A stretch of 64,000 nucleotides of DNA, taken from the NCBI RefSeq assembly GCF_000936425.1, contig NZ_AVFK01000017.1:92115-156114 (forward strand). The letters are read 5' to 3'. Below, one piece after another: positions 1 through 9,721 of this stretch; positions within the stretch are counted from its first letter, which is position 1, and each line of letters starts with the position of its first letter. The translations under genes were made by a program, and so were the position numbers. The stretch is from Skermanella aerolata KACC 11604. Its GTDB lineage: Bacteria; Pseudomonadota; Alphaproteobacteria; Azospirillales; Azospirillaceae. Under the pieces are notes generated by a model that saw only the letters and a program-made list of their open reading frames with translations, searched no databases and was not told the origin of the DNA.

Positions 1-2
1 GC

Positions 3-1508
3 AAGTTCTTCCAGGGAATCCAGGAACGGGTCAACGGCATTTCCACGCACCTGCTGTTCTTCACTCTGGAACTGAACCGGATCGAGGACGACGCCCTGGC
101 GGCCAAGCTGAAGACGCCGGAACTGGCCCGCTATGCGCCATGGCTGCGCGATATCCGGGTCTTCCGCCCGCACCAGCTTTCGGACGAGCTGGAGCGCCTG
201 CTGCACGAGAAATATGTCGTCGGCCGCGCCGCTTGGAACCGCCTGTTCGACGAGACGATAGCGGGTCTCCGCTTCACCCTGGGCGGCCACGAGGTCACCT
301 GCACGGAGGCGCTGAACCGCCTGTCCGACCGCGACGCCGGCAAGCGGAAGGAAGCCGCGGTGGAGATCGGGCGCGTCCTGAGCGCCAATGTCCGCACCTT
401 TTCGCTGATCACCAATACGCTGGCCAAGGACAAGGAGATCGAGGACAAGTGGCGCAACTATCCGCGCCCGACCTCGTCCCGCAACAAGTCCAACCACGTC
501 GAGGACGAAGTCGTCGATGCGCTGGTCACCGCCGTCAAGGGTTCCTATCCCGACCTGTCGCACCGCTACTACAAGCTGAAGGCCAAGTGGTTCGGCGGCG
601 ATACCCTCGACTATTGGGATCGCAACGCGCCGCTGCCGGACGACGACGACCGGCTGATCCCGTGGGGACAGGCGCGCGGCATCGTACTGGACGCCTATGG
701 CCGTTTCTCGCCAGAACTGGCCGCTGTCGGCGCCCGGTTCTTCGACAACGCCTGGATCGACGCGCCGGCGCGGCCGGGCAAGGCTCCCGGCGCCTTCGCC
801 CATCCGACGGTGCCGAGCGTCCATCCGTACCTGCTGGTCAATTATCAGGGCAAGACCCGCGACGTGATGACGCTGGCCCACGAGCTTGGCCACGGCGTGC
901 ATCAGGTGCTTGCCGGCAAGCAGGGCCACCTGATGGCGGATACGCCGCTGACGCTGGCGGAAACGGCCTCCGTCTTCGGCGAGATGCTGACATTCCGCTC
1001 CCTTCTGGACAGCGAGACCGACCCTGGGCGGCGGAAGATCATGCTGGCCGCCAAGGTGGAGGACATGCTGAACACCGTGGTCCGTCAGATCGCCTTCTTC
1101 GACTTCGAGCAGCGTCTTCATACCGAACGGCGCGAGGGCGAACTGACGGCGGAGCGGATCGGTGAAATCTGGTTCGCCGTGCAGGCGGAAAGCCTGGGCC
1201 CCGCGATCCGCTTCGACGAGGGTTACCGGAATTACTGGGCCTATATCCCGCACTTCATCCACTCGCCCTTCTACGTCTATGCCTACGCTTTCGGCGACTG
1301 TCTGGTCAACTCGCTGTACGCGGTCTATCAGGACGCGGCCGACGGCTTCGCCGAACGGTATCTGAAGATGCTGTCGGCGGGGGGAACGTTGCGCCACCGC
1401 GAGCTTCTGGCGCCGTTTGGTCTGGATGCCTCCGACCCTGCCTTCTGGGACAGGGGCCTGGGCGTGATTCGCGGCTTCATCGACGATCTGGAGCGACAGG
1501 AAGGCTGA
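3..1508 (+). CDS. pepF: Oligoendopeptidase F-like M3 family metallopeptidase (5' end outside window)
   Basis: The reading frame is open from the left edge of the window, so the N-terminus is missing. The zinc-binding HELGH motif is encoded at 879-893 and is followed by a downstream Glu-containing helix (TLAETASVFGEML), the usual gluzincin arrangement of the M3/PepF family. The C-terminal part (HSPFYVYAYAFGDCLVNSLY) is also typical of bacterial oligoendopeptidase F. The enzyme would be a cytoplasmic peptidase degrading short peptides. A strong hairpin follows the stop codon. Thimet oligopeptidase is the alternative, but the C-terminal sequence fits the PepF branch better. Confidence 0.9.
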   Translation, partial: KFFQGIQERVNGISTHLLFFTLELNRIEDDALAAKLKTPELARYAPWLRDIRVFRPHQLSDELERLLHEKYVVGRAAWNRLFDETIAGLRFTLGGHEVTCTEALNRLSDRDAGKRKEAAVEIGRVLSANVRTFSLITNTLAKDKEIEDKWRNYPRPTSSRNKSNHVEDEVVDALVTAVKGSYPDLSHRYYKLKAKWFGGDTLDYWDRNAPLPDDDDRLIPWGQARGIVLDAYGRFSPELAAVGARFFDNAWIDAPARPGKAPGAFAHPTVPSVHPYLLVNYQGKTRDVMTLAHELGHGVHQVLAGKQGHLMADTPLTLAETASVFGEMLTFRSLLDSETDPGRRKIMLAAKVEDMLNTVVRQIAFFDFEQRLHTERREGELTAERIGEIWFAVQAESLGPAIRFDEGYRNYWAYIPHFIHSPFYVYAYAFGDCLVNSLYAVYQDAADGFAERYLKMLSAGGTLRHRELLAPFGLDASDPAFWDRGLGVIRGFIDDLERQEG

Positions 1509-1555
1509 TTCGGCACCTTGTCCGGGTGAGGCAATAAGACACGGGCGGGATTACC

Positions 1556-1592
1556 GGCGCGGGCATTCTTCAAGGCCCGCGCCGTTTCCTTT
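1556..1592 (+). terminator. Rho-independent terminator after the oligoendopeptidase gene
   Basis: A perfect 9-bp stem, GGCGCGGGC (1556-1564) with GCCCGCGCC (1575-1583), has a 10-nt loop and is followed by GTTTCCTTT. It lies about 50 bp after the stop codon. Confidence 0.7.
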
Positions 1593-1683
1593 GCATATCA
1601 TGCCCCGCGATGACAACATCAGCCACATATGGAAGTAAGATAGCATCCGAAGCGTCGAAAGGTATCACTGACACCGTCCCGCC

Positions 1684-3705
1684 ATGATGGTAACTTCGAA
1701 GCATGTCCGGCGTTCGAGGTGTGCTGTCGTTTCCCTGATCAACCGCTTGTCGATATCCACCAAGATAGCCCTTCTTTGCGTGCTGGCGATCGGTATGATC
1801 GGCATGGTGAACCTCTTCGCGATGCGCACCCTGCTGAAGAGCGAGGCGGAGCGGCTTGGGGTCGAGCGTCAGGAAAGCAACATGCGCGTCGCCTGGGAAG
1901 TGCTTCGCGCCCCCGGTCCCCTCCACAGGGACGGCGACAAGCTGAAAGCCGGCAACACCGTTCTGGACGGCGACACGGATCTGGTCGACCGCATCACCGA
2001 CCTGACCGGAGCCGGCGCCACCGTCTTCAGCGGCGGGTTGCGGGTCGCCAGCTCGGTCAAGACCTCCGACGGCAGGCGGACGATCGGTTCGCGCCTGCCT
2101 TCCGGTCCCGTGGTCGAGACCGTGCTGAAGCAGGGCAAGCCCTATCGCGGAGAAATGGATATCCAGGGACAGACCCATCTGGTGGCCTATGATCCGATCC
2201 TCGGACCCGACGGCAGCGCCATCGGCGCCATCTATGTCGGAGCGCCGAAATCCGGCTTCGTCAGCATGCTCGACGTGCTCGTCCGGGGCGGTCTGGCGCT
2301 TGGCGGACTCGCGGCCTTGATCGTGGCCGGCGCGTCGTTCATCGCCATGCGCCTGCTGCTGGCCCCGCTGACCCGGCTGAGCGCCGTGATGGCGCGGTTT
2401 GCCGCCGATCAGCTTGACGAGGATGTTCCCGGTCTCGACCGGGGTGACGAGGTCGGCGCCATGGCGGCCAGCGTCCAGGTCTTCCGCGACCATGCGCTCA
2501 AGGTCCGCGCCATGCGGGACGAGGAGGAGCGGCTGGAAGAGGTGCACCGCGGCGAGGTTCGCGCCGCGATCCGGGGCATGGCGGACAAGGTGGAAAACCA
2601 GACCCGCAAGGCGATCGAGACGGTGACAGGCCAGACCGGCGAGATGCGGACGGCTACGGCCGGCCTGCATTCCGCGGCGGGCAGTATGGAAGACAACGCC
2701 CGGCAGATGGCCGATACGTCGGGTTATGCCCTGGAGACCGTCAGGATAGCCGCCGATGCCACCGGACAGCTCACCGGCTCGATCGACCGGATCACGGCTC
2801 AGGTCGCCGATGCCGCCGACGCCGCGCGCCTGGCGGTCGGCAGCACCCATCACGCCGCCGAGGTGATCCGCACGCTCGCCGGCGTCGCGACCGAGATCGG
2901 CGGCATCGTCGGCATGATCCGCAGCGTGGCGTCGCAGACCAACCTTCTGGCGCTCAATGCCACGATCGAGGCGTCGCGCGCCGGAGCCGCCGGTAAGGGC
3001 TTCGCCGTGGTCGCGGCCGAAGTGAAGAGCCTGTCACGGGAAACCGAGCGCTCGACCGACTTGATCGGCGATCTGATCAGCCGCATCCAGGCGGCGGCCC
3101 GCGATGCCGACGCCGCCGTGGAGAAAGTGGGCGAGACCATTGCGGCGGTCGACGGCATCGCCGGCTCCATCGCCCTCGCCATGGCCGACCAGTCCAGCGC
3201 CACCGCGCAGATCGCCCTCAACATGGAGGAGACTGCCCGTGCCACCCGGCAGGTCGCCGGACATGTCGATGCCCTGACCAATGATTGCCGCCGCACCGAT
3301 GAACTGGCGGAAAGCAGCAAATCGGCCGCCGCCGTCCTGAGCGACGGCATAGAATCGCTGGCGGAGGCACTGACCCAGATCGTCCGTACCTCCACCGAGG
3401 AGGCCAACCGCCGCGCCCACACCCGGCACCGGTGCAGCGTCTCGACCGGAGTAGCCGGTTCCTTCGGCGCGGCGGACGCGGAACTGCTGGACGTCTCGCG
3501 CGGTGGCGCCCTGATCCAGACCGACGTTCCGCTCGGTCCCGGCGACCGTCTGGTCCTTAACCTCCCGGAACGCGACACCCCCCAGCACGCCCAGGTCGTC
3601 GGCGTCAGCCGTCACGGCGTCCACGTCCAGTTCGCCCCGCCTCCCCTTGGCGACAACGATGTCGCGAAAGTGACCGAAAGCCGGGAATCCCGCCGCTCCG
3701 CCTGA
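1684..3705 (+). CDS. Methyl-accepting chemotaxis protein with C-terminal PilZ domain
   Basis: A 673-aa chemoreceptor. Residues about 22-42 form a first membrane helix. A periplasmic region of about 150 residues follows and looks like a single Cache-type sensor. A second membrane segment (about 200-225) leads into HAMP, and then a methyl-accepting signalling domain whose hairpin tip carries the conserved stretch around [16 protein letters not shown]. The last 100 residues carry an RxxxR motif (RAHTR, near residue 576) and DxSxxG (DVSRGG), the c-di-GMP-binding signature of PilZ. The protein should therefore link a periplasmic signal to chemotaxis and be tuned by c-di-GMP. Tlp1 of Azospirillum brasilense has this architecture, but orthology is not shown here. 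The start could be a few codons downstream. Confidence 0.9.
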   Translation: MMVTSKHVRRSRCAVVSLINRLSISTKIALLCVLAIGMIGMVNLFAMRTLLKSEAERLGVERQESNMRVAWEVLRAPGPLHRDGDKLKAGNTVLDGDTDLVDRITDLTGAGATVFSGGLRVASSVKTSDGRRTIGSRLPSGPVVETVLKQGKPYRGEMDIQGQTHLVAYDPILGPDGSAIGAIYVGAPKSGFVSMLDVLVRGGLALGGLAALIVAGASFIAMRLLLAPLTRLSAVMARFAADQLDEDVPGLDRGDEVGAMAASVQVFRDHALKVRAMRDEEERLEEVHRGEVRAAIRGMADKVENQTRKAIETVTGQTGEMRTATAGLHSAAGSMEDNARQMADTSGYALETVRIAADATGQLTGSIDRITAQVADAADAARLAVGSTHHAAEVIRTLAGVATEIGGIVGMIRSVASQTNLLALNATIEASRAGAAGKGFAVVAAEVKSLSRETERSTDLIGDLISRIQAAARDADAAVEKVGETIAAVDGIAGSIALAMADQSSATAQIALNMEETARATRQVAGHVDALTNDCRRTDELAESSKSAAAVLSDGIESLAEALTQIVRTSTEEANRRAHTRHRCSVSTGVAGSFGAADAELLDVSRGGALIQTDVPLGPGDRLVLNLPERDTPQHAQVVGVSRHGVHVQFAPPPLGDNDVAKVTESRESRRSA

Positions 3706-3841
3706 GCGGGAGGAGAAACGTAGAAGCGGCTCCGAACTGTTTTCAGCGTCCGAAGCGGAACGATGCAAGTCGAGGTTTTCCGGCCCTGAAATTCTAAGTG
3801 ACCGTTCGATAAATGCGCAAAAGCACATCATTTTGTATGTC

Positions 3842-3991
3842 ATACCAACGGCATCGAAGATTGCCTGGTGAGTTCCGGCAAAGATGTCGGGCGGAAGAGG
3901 CCCGACCTACAGGAGCACTCTGGCGTAGGTCGGGCCTCTTCAGCCCGACATCTAACGCTCCAGACAAGTCAATCTTCAATGCGGTTGGTAT
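3842..3991. repeat. REP-doublet element with terminal inverted repeats (copy A)
   Basis: The ends form an imperfect inverted repeat of 22 bp with 20 matches: it begins ATACCAACGGCATCGAAG at 3842 and its complement ends at 3991. Inside are two inverted copies of a hairpin, GTAGGTCGGGC-CTCTTCA-GCCCGAC, each next to a GTAG tetranucleotide as in REP sequences. A close relative lies at 45907-46070 and a half copy at 41224-41278. It occupies the gap between the chemoreceptor gene and the nifB control region. No coding capacity. Confidence 0.8.
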
Positions 3992-4047
3992 AAGATAACA
4001 CCGCCTCGTAAAATGCTTGCTTCATCGGTTCACCCGGCGCCCATCCA

Positions 4048-4063
4048 TGTCGGATACCTGACA
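4048..4063 (+). promoter_or_regulatory. NifA upstream activator sequence before nifB
   Basis: TGT-CGGATACCTG-ACA is an exact TGT-N10-ACA match, the NifA-binding consensus. It lies 105 bp upstream of the sigma-54 promoter at 4169, a normal spacing for activation by DNA looping. Confidence 0.75.
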
Positions 4064-4168
4064 TGATCCCGACAGACCACAGGCTCCGCGTAGTCAACAT
4101 GACATCGAGAAGTTACACACTTCGGCATAACCGCTTGAAAATCATAGAAGTTTCAAGTCCGATCCAAC

Positions 4169-4184
4169 TGGCCCCATTCTTGCT
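4169..4184 (+). promoter_or_regulatory. Sigma-54 (-24/-12) promoter of nifB operon
   Basis: TGGCCCCATTCTTGCT contains GG and GC separated by exactly 10 bases, matching TGGC-N8-TTGC. It lies 56 bp before the nifB start codon and downstream of a NifA site. Confidence 0.8.
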
Positions 4185-4240
4185 GACCTTCTCTCACAGA
4201 GCCTCCGGGACGTCTTTGGCTGTACGGGAAGGATTGGACC

Positions 4241-5785
4241 ATGAATGTAATCTCGCTGGACAGTATCTTCGGCTTGGGAGAAATGAAGTCTCAGCCGGCG
4301 CCCGAAGCCTCGGGTTGTACTACATCCAGTTGCGGCTCTTCCGATGGCCCATCGGACATGGCTCCCGAGGTGTGGGAGAAGGTCAAGAACCATCCCTGCT
4401 ACAGCGAAGAGGCTCACCACTACTACGCCCGCATGCATGTCGCGGTGGCCCCGGCCTGCAACATCCAGTGCAACTACTGTAACCGCAAGTACGACTGCGC
4501 CAACGAAAGCCGTCCCGGCGTCGTCAGCGAGAAGCTGACCGCCGAACAGGCCGTCCGCAAGGTCCTCGCGGTCGCCGCCGAGATCCCGCAGCTTTCCGTG
4601 GTCGGCATCGCCGGTCCCGGCGACAGTCTGGCTGCCGGCGCCAAGCAGACGATCCAGACCTTCGAGCAGCTATCCCAATTGGCTCCCGACATCAAGCTCT
4701 GCCTTTCGACCAACGGTCTGGCGCTGCCCGATTACGTCGATCGCCTGAAGGGCCTCAACATCGACCACGTCACGATCACCATCAACATGGTCGATCCGGA
4801 AGTCGGCCAGCACATCTACCCGTGGATCTTCCATGACCACAAGCGCTGGACCGGGATCGAGGCGTCGCGCATCCTGCACGAACGCCAGATGCTTGGCCTG
4901 GAAATGCTGCGCGACGCCGGCATCCTGGCGAAGATCAACTCGGTCATGATCCCCGGCATCAACGACGAGCACCTGCTCGACGTCAACCGCGAGGTCAAGG
5001 CGCGCGGCGCGTTCCTGCACAACATCATGCCGCTGATCTCCGACGCGGCGCATGGGACCCATTTCGGCCTGACCGGCCAGCGCGGACCGACCGCGAAGGA
5101 GTTGAAGGCGCTCCAGGACAAGTGCGAAGGCGACATGAAGCTGATGCGGCACTGCCGCCAGTGCCGCGCCGACGCCGTGGGCCTGCTGGGCGAGGACCGG
5201 GGGGACGAGTTCACCGCCGAGAAGGTCATGCAGATGGACGTGGACCTCGACGGCGGCGGCTTCACCAAGCGAGAGACCTACCGCGAGCATGTCGAGGCAG
5301 AACGGGCGCTGCGCCACGAGTCCAAGGCCGCCGCCATCGCCGAGGTCGCCCACATGGCCGGCGAGAAGCCGATCCTGATCGCCGTCGCCACCAAGGGCGG
5401 CGAGCGCATCAACGAACACTTCGGCCACGCCAAGGAATTCCAGATCTACGAAGTCAACGCCGAGGGCGCCAAGTTCGTCGGTCACCGGCGCGTCGATCTG
5501 TACTGCGAAGGCGGTTCGGGCGACGAGGACGGATTGGGCACCATCATCCAGGCGATCAACGACTGCGTCGCCGTATTCGTCGCCAAGATCGGCGGCTGCC
5601 CTAGCAAGTCGCTGGAGGAAGCCGGGATCGATCCGGTGGACCGCTTCGCCTTCGAATACATCGAGGAATCGGCCCTGGCCTATTACGCGGACTATTCGGC
5701 GCAACTGAGTTCCGGATCGATCGTCGAGAAGATCGGCGCCGACGCGGTGATCCGCCAAGGTGCCTATACCTCCAAGCGAGCCTGA
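4241..5785 (+). CDS. nifB: NifB, FeMo-cofactor core (NifB-co) synthase
   Basis: A radical-SAM protein of 514 aa that builds the [8Fe-9S-C] precursor of the nitrogenase cofactors. The SAM cluster motif CxxxCxxC is at Cys73, Cys77 and Cys80 (CNIQCNYC). Further conserved cysteines (HCRQCRADA) lie near residue 305. From about residue 385 the protein has a NifX/NafY-like domain ([20 protein letters not shown]), so it is the long, two-domain NifB. The start is preceded by GGAAGGA and by a sigma-54 promoter. It is the first gene of an operon running to 12276. Confidence 0.97.
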   Translation: MNVISLDSIFGLGEMKSQPAPEASGCTTSSCGSSDGPSDMAPEVWEKVKNHPCYSEEAHHYYARMHVAVAPACNIQCNYCNRKYDCANESRPGVVSEKLTAEQAVRKVLAVAAEIPQLSVVGIAGPGDSLAAGAKQTIQTFEQLSQLAPDIKLCLSTNGLALPDYVDRLKGLNIDHVTITINMVDPEVGQHIYPWIFHDHKRWTGIEASRILHERQMLGLEMLRDAGILAKINSVMIPGINDEHLLDVNREVKARGAFLHNIMPLISDAAHGTHFGLTGQRGPTAKELKALQDKCEGDMKLMRHCRQCRADAVGLLGEDRGDEFTAEKVMQMDVDLDGGGFTKRETYREHVEAERALRHESKAAAIAEVAHMAGEKPILIAVATKGGERINEHFGHAKEFQIYEVNAEGAKFVGHRRVDLYCEGGSGDEDGLGTIIQAINDCVAVFVAKIGGCPSKSLEEAGIDPVDRFAFEYIEESALAYYADYSAQLSSGSIVEKIGADAVIRQGAYTSKRA

Positions 5786-5919
5786 CACCAGCCTACAAAC
5801 CCATACCACCATATGCTGCGGTAATTCACCACCTTGGCGAGACGCCACGGTGGGGCGAAAGTCACCTCAACACAACAAGCGAAGCCGGCTGCGAGGCCGG
5901 TACGAACAGGAGAAAAGCC

Positions 5920-6111
5920 ATGGCTCTCAAGATCCTCAAGAACGACTGCACCGTTTGCGGCGCCTGCGAAGCGGAATGCCCCAACGAGGCGATCAGCTTC
6001 AAGAAGGGTACCTATGTCATCGATCCGGTCAAGTGCACCGAGTGCCAGGGTCAGTTCGACGCCCCGCAATGCGCCGCCGTTTGCCCTGCTGACTGCTGCG
6101 TCGCGGCCTGA
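5920..6111 (+). CDS. fdxN: FdxN-type 2[4Fe-4S] ferredoxin
   Basis: A 63-aa ferredoxin with one compact CxxCxxCxxxCP motif ([12 protein letters not shown]) and a second motif with a longer insertion (CTECQ...[10 protein letters not shown]), as in nif-linked FdxN proteins. FdxN supplies electrons for NifB-dependent cofactor synthesis in several diazotrophs; that role is inferred here from its place directly after nifB. A good ribosome site (AGGAGAA) precedes the ATG. The 134-bp gap from nifB shows no clear promoter. Confidence 0.93.
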   Translation: MALKILKNDCTVCGACEAECPNEAISFKKGTYVIDPVKCTECQGQFDAPQCAAVCPADCCVAA

Positions 6112-6251
6112 TCCGGCTGAAGCGGGAGTCTCCATTCACCTCCATACCATCCACCGCATACCATTTGCCGCCATGCCCTGACCGGATGAGGGCGTGGCGG
6201 GTGACACCGGGTGATCCCAGGCATTTCAGAGCGGGACGGGAGTCTTCGAGA

Positions 6252-6866
6252 GTGACGCTGCCCGATACGACGTCCACGGACCAGATGACGCTTGAACGGA
6301 CTTCGTCCGGTCGCGCGCCTTCCCCTGGGCTCGCCCCGGCAGACTTTGACTCCGATATCGACGATGCCTGGCTGTCCCGGCGCTACTACGGCGGCGACTT
6401 GCCTGCCGAAGCCGAACGGCAGCTTCATCTGGCCGGCCGGCACTACTGCGACGATGCGCTGGCCGAAGCCCATCTGGCGAGAGCGGCCGAGATCGCGCCT
6501 GGACACCGGGCGGTCGATCTCGGCCACTACAAATACTTCCTCTACAAGGCGCGCCTGCCGCAGGCGCTGGTCTGCGCATACCGGATGCTGGAGCATGCCT
6601 CCGCCGGCCTTGGGCTGAACCACACAGATTGGAGGCAGGTGACACGCGGTCACGCCGATTTCGACTCGCTCGATCCGGCTCCGCGCTTCTTCCTCTTCAC
6701 CGTCAAGGCGCTGGGCTACCTGCATGTGCGCCTGGGCCGCCACGCCGAAGGCCGCGTCATCCTTGAAAAGGTGCTCGAACTCGACACGGCGGACAGGATC
6801 GGCGTCCGGCCCCTGCTGGCGGTGCTCGACCGGCGGGAGCGGGACGGGGAGGATGACGAATCATGA
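6252..6866 (+). CDS. TPR-like nif-cluster protein of unknown function (paralogue of 27052-27558)
   Basis: About 204 aa, soluble, helical, with a tetratricopeptide-like C-terminal part (LFTVKALGYLHVRLGRHAEG...LELDTADRIG). The central and C-terminal portions align by eye with the minus-strand protein at 27052-27558: DWRQ/DWRR, FFLFTVKAL/FYLFTLKAL, ELDTADRIG/ELDPADTVG. I chose the GTG at 6252 because GGGAG lies a little upstream; ATG at 6165 or 6186 would give a longer form. It overlaps the next gene (ATGA). No enzymatic motif seen; a scaffold or adaptor role is only a guess. Confidence 0.75.
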   Translation: MTLPDTTSTDQMTLERTSSGRAPSPGLAPADFDSDIDDAWLSRRYYGGDLPAEAERQLHLAGRHYCDDALAEAHLARAAEIAPGHRAVDLGHYKYFLYKARLPQALVCAYRMLEHASAGLGLNHTDWRQVTRGHADFDSLDPAPRFFLFTVKALGYLHVRLGRHAEGRVILEKVLELDTADRIGVRPLLAVLDRRERDGEDDES

Positions 6867-7633
6867 CGAATGCTGACATGGACGAGGCCCTGGACTGGCT
6901 CGGCCGGTTGGTCGACTGCAAGGCCTGCCGCTATGCCGACCGACTGGCCGACGGCAAATGCCAGCCCCTGAAGGCCTGCGTCCACGACCGCTATGCCAAG
7001 CGCATCCAGCGTTTCTTTCAGTGGAACGAGGATCTGGCGGTCGAAAACCTCGAACACCCCTATTTCGAAGTCCGCGCCATCGCGGTCCGTCACGCTCCGC
7101 TTTTCCACCTGCCGCGCCTGATGGACGACATCGACGAAACGGTCCGCAGCAGCGTCGCCCGCCGTCTGCCCCGACGGCTCCTGCTCAAGATGCGGAGCGA
7201 CCATGACCGGGAAGTCCGGATCTCGGTCGCCTCCCGCCTGGAAGACGGCGACCTCGCTCCCATGATGCGGGATACCGATTACTCGGTCCGGCTGCGGGTC
7301 GCCCGCCGCGTGCCGGAAGGCATGCTGCCCGCCATGATGCGCGACGAGGACCCGGAGGTTCGGCTGGAGGTGGCGCGCCGGATCGGGCTCGACTGGCTCG
7401 CCAGCATGGCGTGGGACGACAGCCAGCGGGTCCGGCTCCATGTCGCGCAGCGGCTGTGCCCGGAAAAGCTGATCGCCATGGTCAACGACGGCGACTGGTG
7501 CGTCCGCTACGTCGTCGCCAGCCGGATCGCCTTGGAATACCTCGACCCCCTGACCGAGGACCCGGTGGACGAAGTGCGCGAGATCGCACTCGGCCGCCGC
7601 GCCGGGCTGCTCGTCCAGGACGACATGACGTGA
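6863..7633 (+). CDS. LRV-FeS4 protein (leucine-rich repeat variant with 4Fe-4S cluster)
   Basis: A 256-aa protein. The N-terminus holds four cysteines (VDCKACRYADRLADGKCQPLKACV), the pattern of the LRV [4Fe-4S] domain, and the rest is a run of about 24-residue helical repeats (VRxxVAxR...L..M..D.D..). The Azotobacter vinelandii homologue, also encoded in a nif region, has a known structure, but its function is unsettled. It overlaps the gene before it by four bases. Its place between nifB/fdxN and nifZ suggests a part in Fe-S maturation or protection. Confidence 0.88.
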   Translation: MTNADMDEALDWLGRLVDCKACRYADRLADGKCQPLKACVHDRYAKRIQRFFQWNEDLAVENLEHPYFEVRAIAVRHAPLFHLPRLMDDIDETVRSSVARRLPRRLLLKMRSDHDREVRISVASRLEDGDLAPMMRDTDYSVRLRVARRVPEGMLPAMMRDEDPEVRLEVARRIGLDWLASMAWDDSQRVRLHVAQRLCPEKLIAMVNDGDWCVRYVVASRIALEYLDPLTEDPVDEVREIALGRRAGLLVQDDMT

Positions 7634-7690
7634 ACGCGACCTCTTCACCCATCCCCGGTTCCCCCTCATCCGTTTGCGGAGACGCGCGCC

Positions 7691-8017
7691 ATGGCCAACC
7701 GTAATCCCCATGATTCGAACGAGCTGCTGGAACCGCCGGTCTACGAGGTCGGGCAGAAGGTCCGCAGCATCCAGAACGTCCGCAACGACGGGACATATCC
7801 GGGACCAGCGGTCGGCGAGGTGCTGATCCCGGAAGGCGCCGTCGGCTACGTCATCAGCATCGGCTCCTACCTTCAGATGTATCACATCTACAGCGTCGAT
7901 TTCTTCGAGCAGCGCCGGGTGATCGGCATGCGCGCGAAGGAGCTGGAGATGGTCGATGCCTATGCCAACGCACCCCAGAACTCATCCCCCACCCAGCCCC
8001 GCGGAGCGCAGTCATGA
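7691..8017 (+). CDS. nifZ: NifZ family protein (first of a tandem pair)
   Basis: A 108-aa protein with the NifZ core (VGQKVRSIQNVRNDGTYPG...GEVLIPEGAVGYVISIGSYLQMYHIYSVDFFE). In Azotobacter, NifZ helps form the second P-cluster of NifDK. It overlaps the second nifZ at 8014 (ATGA), so the two are translationally coupled. Short length is normal for the family. Confidence 0.92.
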   Translation: MANRNPHDSNELLEPPVYEVGQKVRSIQNVRNDGTYPGPAVGEVLIPEGAVGYVISIGSYLQMYHIYSVDFFEQRRVIGMRAKELEMVDAYANAPQNSSPTQPRGAQS

Positions 8018-8403
8018 CCGATCAGAAGACCGCAGACATCGTCGTTCCGGACGTTTCAGTTCCGGGTGTTCCCGCTCCGGATGAGGCTTCGGAAATCGTC
8101 GTCGCGGGGTCGGCCGCGCCCGGCGGTTTCATCCCCCCGCGTGAGCCGAAATACGAGTGGGGCATCGCGGTCAGGTCCGTGACCGACCTGCTGAACGACG
8201 GCAGCCATCCGGAAAGCCCGGAAGGCAGCCTGCTGATCCTCAAGGACGCGATCGGCGAGATCGTCCGCGTCGGCTACGCCCCGGAAGCCAACAACCTGCC
8301 GGTCTATCTGGTCGAGTTTCCCGGCGGCAAGCTGGTCGGCTGCCTGGAGGAGGAGATCGCCCCGGTCCTGGGTGTCCGCAGCGCCGCTCCCGGCCGCATG
8401 TAG
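8014..8403 (+). CDS. nifZ: NifZ family protein (second of a tandem pair)
   Basis: A 129-aa protein with an N-terminal Pro/Val-rich extension of about 45 residues, then the NifZ fold (WGIAVRSVTDLLNDGSHPESPEGSLLILKDAIGEIVRVGYAPEANNLPVYLVEF). It diverges clearly from the first copy, so this is an old duplication and the two may have separate clients. Start overlaps the end of the first copy. Confidence 0.88.
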   Translation: MTDQKTADIVVPDVSVPGVPAPDEASEIVVAGSAAPGGFIPPREPKYEWGIAVRSVTDLLNDGSHPESPEGSLLILKDAIGEIVRVGYAPEANNLPVYLVEFPGGKLVGCLEEEIAPVLGVRSAAPGRM

Positions 8404-8446
8404 GCGGAAGCTTCCGGCGGTTCGGGGCCGGTGACGAGTGCCTGTA

Positions 8447-8491
8447 TGCGTAATGACCGTGTGCGTAGTGACCTTGTTCGTAGTGACCGTC
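8447..8491 (+). repeat. Three 15-bp tandem repeats in the nifZ-desulfurase gap
   Basis: Units begin at 8447, 8462 and 8477: TGCGTAATGACCGTG, TGCGTAGTGACCTTG, TTCGTAGTGACCGTC. The period is exactly 15 bp. A similar TAGTGACC word recurs at about 9690, after the desulfurase gene. No function recognised. Confidence 0.7.
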
Positions 8492-8507
8492 TGATGCGAG
8501 GTGCGCC

Positions 8508-9653
8508 ATGATTTATCTGGACAACAACGCGACGACCCGGCCGGCTCCGGAGGTCGTGGCAGCCATGATCCCCTATCTGGCCGATCTCTACGCCAATCCG
8601 TCCAGCGCCCACGGCGCCGGGATGGCGGTCAAGCAGGCGCTCGGCCAGGCGCGCGGCAGCGTGGCCGGCTTGATCGGCGCCAAGCCTGCCGAGATCACCT
8701 TCACCGCCAGCGCCACTGAGGCAAACCACCTTGCCATCCTCGGCACGCTCCGGTCCCGGCCGGACCGGCGCCATGTCGTGACGACAGCCGTCGAACATCC
8801 GTCCACGCTGGCGCTTTTCCGGGAACTCGCATCCCAGGGCTATCACGTCACCGTCCTGCCGGTCGATGCCGACGGCCGGATCCGGCGCCGCGAACTGGCC
8901 TCGGTCGTTTCCAGCGACACGGCGCTGGTTTCCGTCATGTGGGCCAACAACGAGACCGGGGTGCTGATGCCGGTCCGGGAGGCGGCGGAAGTCGCCCGGT
9001 CGCGCGGCGCCGCCTTCCATACCGACGCCGTGCAGGCGGTTGGCCGGCTGGAAATCGACCTGCGCGACCTTCCCATCGACCTGCTGACCTTCTCCGGCCA
9101 CAAGCTTCACGGCCCCAAGGGGATCGGCGTACTGTTCGCCCGCAAGGGCTTCGAGCTGACGCCGATGATCCTCGGCCATCAGGAGCGCCGGATGCGCGGC
9201 GGTACCGAAAACGTGCCCGCCATCGTCGGGCTCGGTGCCGCCGCCGTTCTGGCGCGGGATGGGCTGGCCTCCGGCTCCGGCGCCGCCGTCGCGGCCCTGC
9301 GTGACCGGCTGGAGGCCGGCGTCCTGGCCCGGCTGCCGGGCGCCCGCATCAACGGCGGCGGTGCCGCGCGCATCCCGAATACGTCCAACATCGGCTTCAT
9401 CGACCGCGCCGGCTTTCCCATGGAAGGCGAGGCGCTGCTGATGAAGCTGGATCAGGCGGGCATCCAGGTCAGCATGGGGGCCGCCTGCGCCGCCGGCGGC
9501 ATGGACCCCAGCCATGTGCTTCTCGCCCTTGGGCTGAGCGAGGCGCAAGCGGCGGCAAGCCTGCGCTTCTCGCTGAGCCGCTACAGCGATGTCCGCGATA
9601 TCGATGCCGTTCTCGATGCCCTGCCGGGCATCGCGGCACGTCTGGCGGCATGA
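8508..9653 (+). CDS. NifS-like cysteine desulfurase (second copy in the window)
   Basis: A 381-aa class V PLP enzyme that would release sulfur from cysteine for Fe-S assembly. The PLP lysine is Lys199 (SGHKLHGPKG) and the persulfide-carrying cysteine is Cys327 (MGAACAAGG), so it looks active. It differs clearly from the NifS encoded at 29206, whose active loop is SSGSACTSG. It lies in the nifB operon after two nifZ genes, so it may serve NifB or P-cluster synthesis while the nifUS copy supplies the main pathway. Confidence 0.9.
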   Translation: MIYLDNNATTRPAPEVVAAMIPYLADLYANPSSAHGAGMAVKQALGQARGSVAGLIGAKPAEITFTASATEANHLAILGTLRSRPDRRHVVTTAVEHPSTLALFRELASQGYHVTVLPVDADGRIRRRELASVVSSDTALVSVMWANNETGVLMPVREAAEVARSRGAAFHTDAVQAVGRLEIDLRDLPIDLLTFSGHKLHGPKGIGVLFARKGFELTPMILGHQERRMRGGTENVPAIVGLGAAAVLARDGLASGSGAAVAALRDRLEAGVLARLPGARINGGGAARIPNTSNIGFIDRAGFPMEGEALLMKLDQAGIQVSMGAACAAGGMDPSHVLLALGLSEAQAAASLRFSLSRYSDVRDIDAVLDALPGIAARLAA

Positions 9654-9721
9654 CAATGCCGCCGGATAGTGACGCGGCACCGTGACGTTTAGTGACCTTT
9701 GATGACCTCTGGAGAGTTTCG

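Noticed and set aside
1570..2853. A 427-codon minus-strand frame opposite the chemoreceptor
   Set aside because: Shadow of the chemoreceptor gene; His/Arg/Gly-rich composition without motifs.
8447..8491. The three 15-bp repeats as a CRISPR array
   Set aside because: Units are contiguous, far too short and without spacers.
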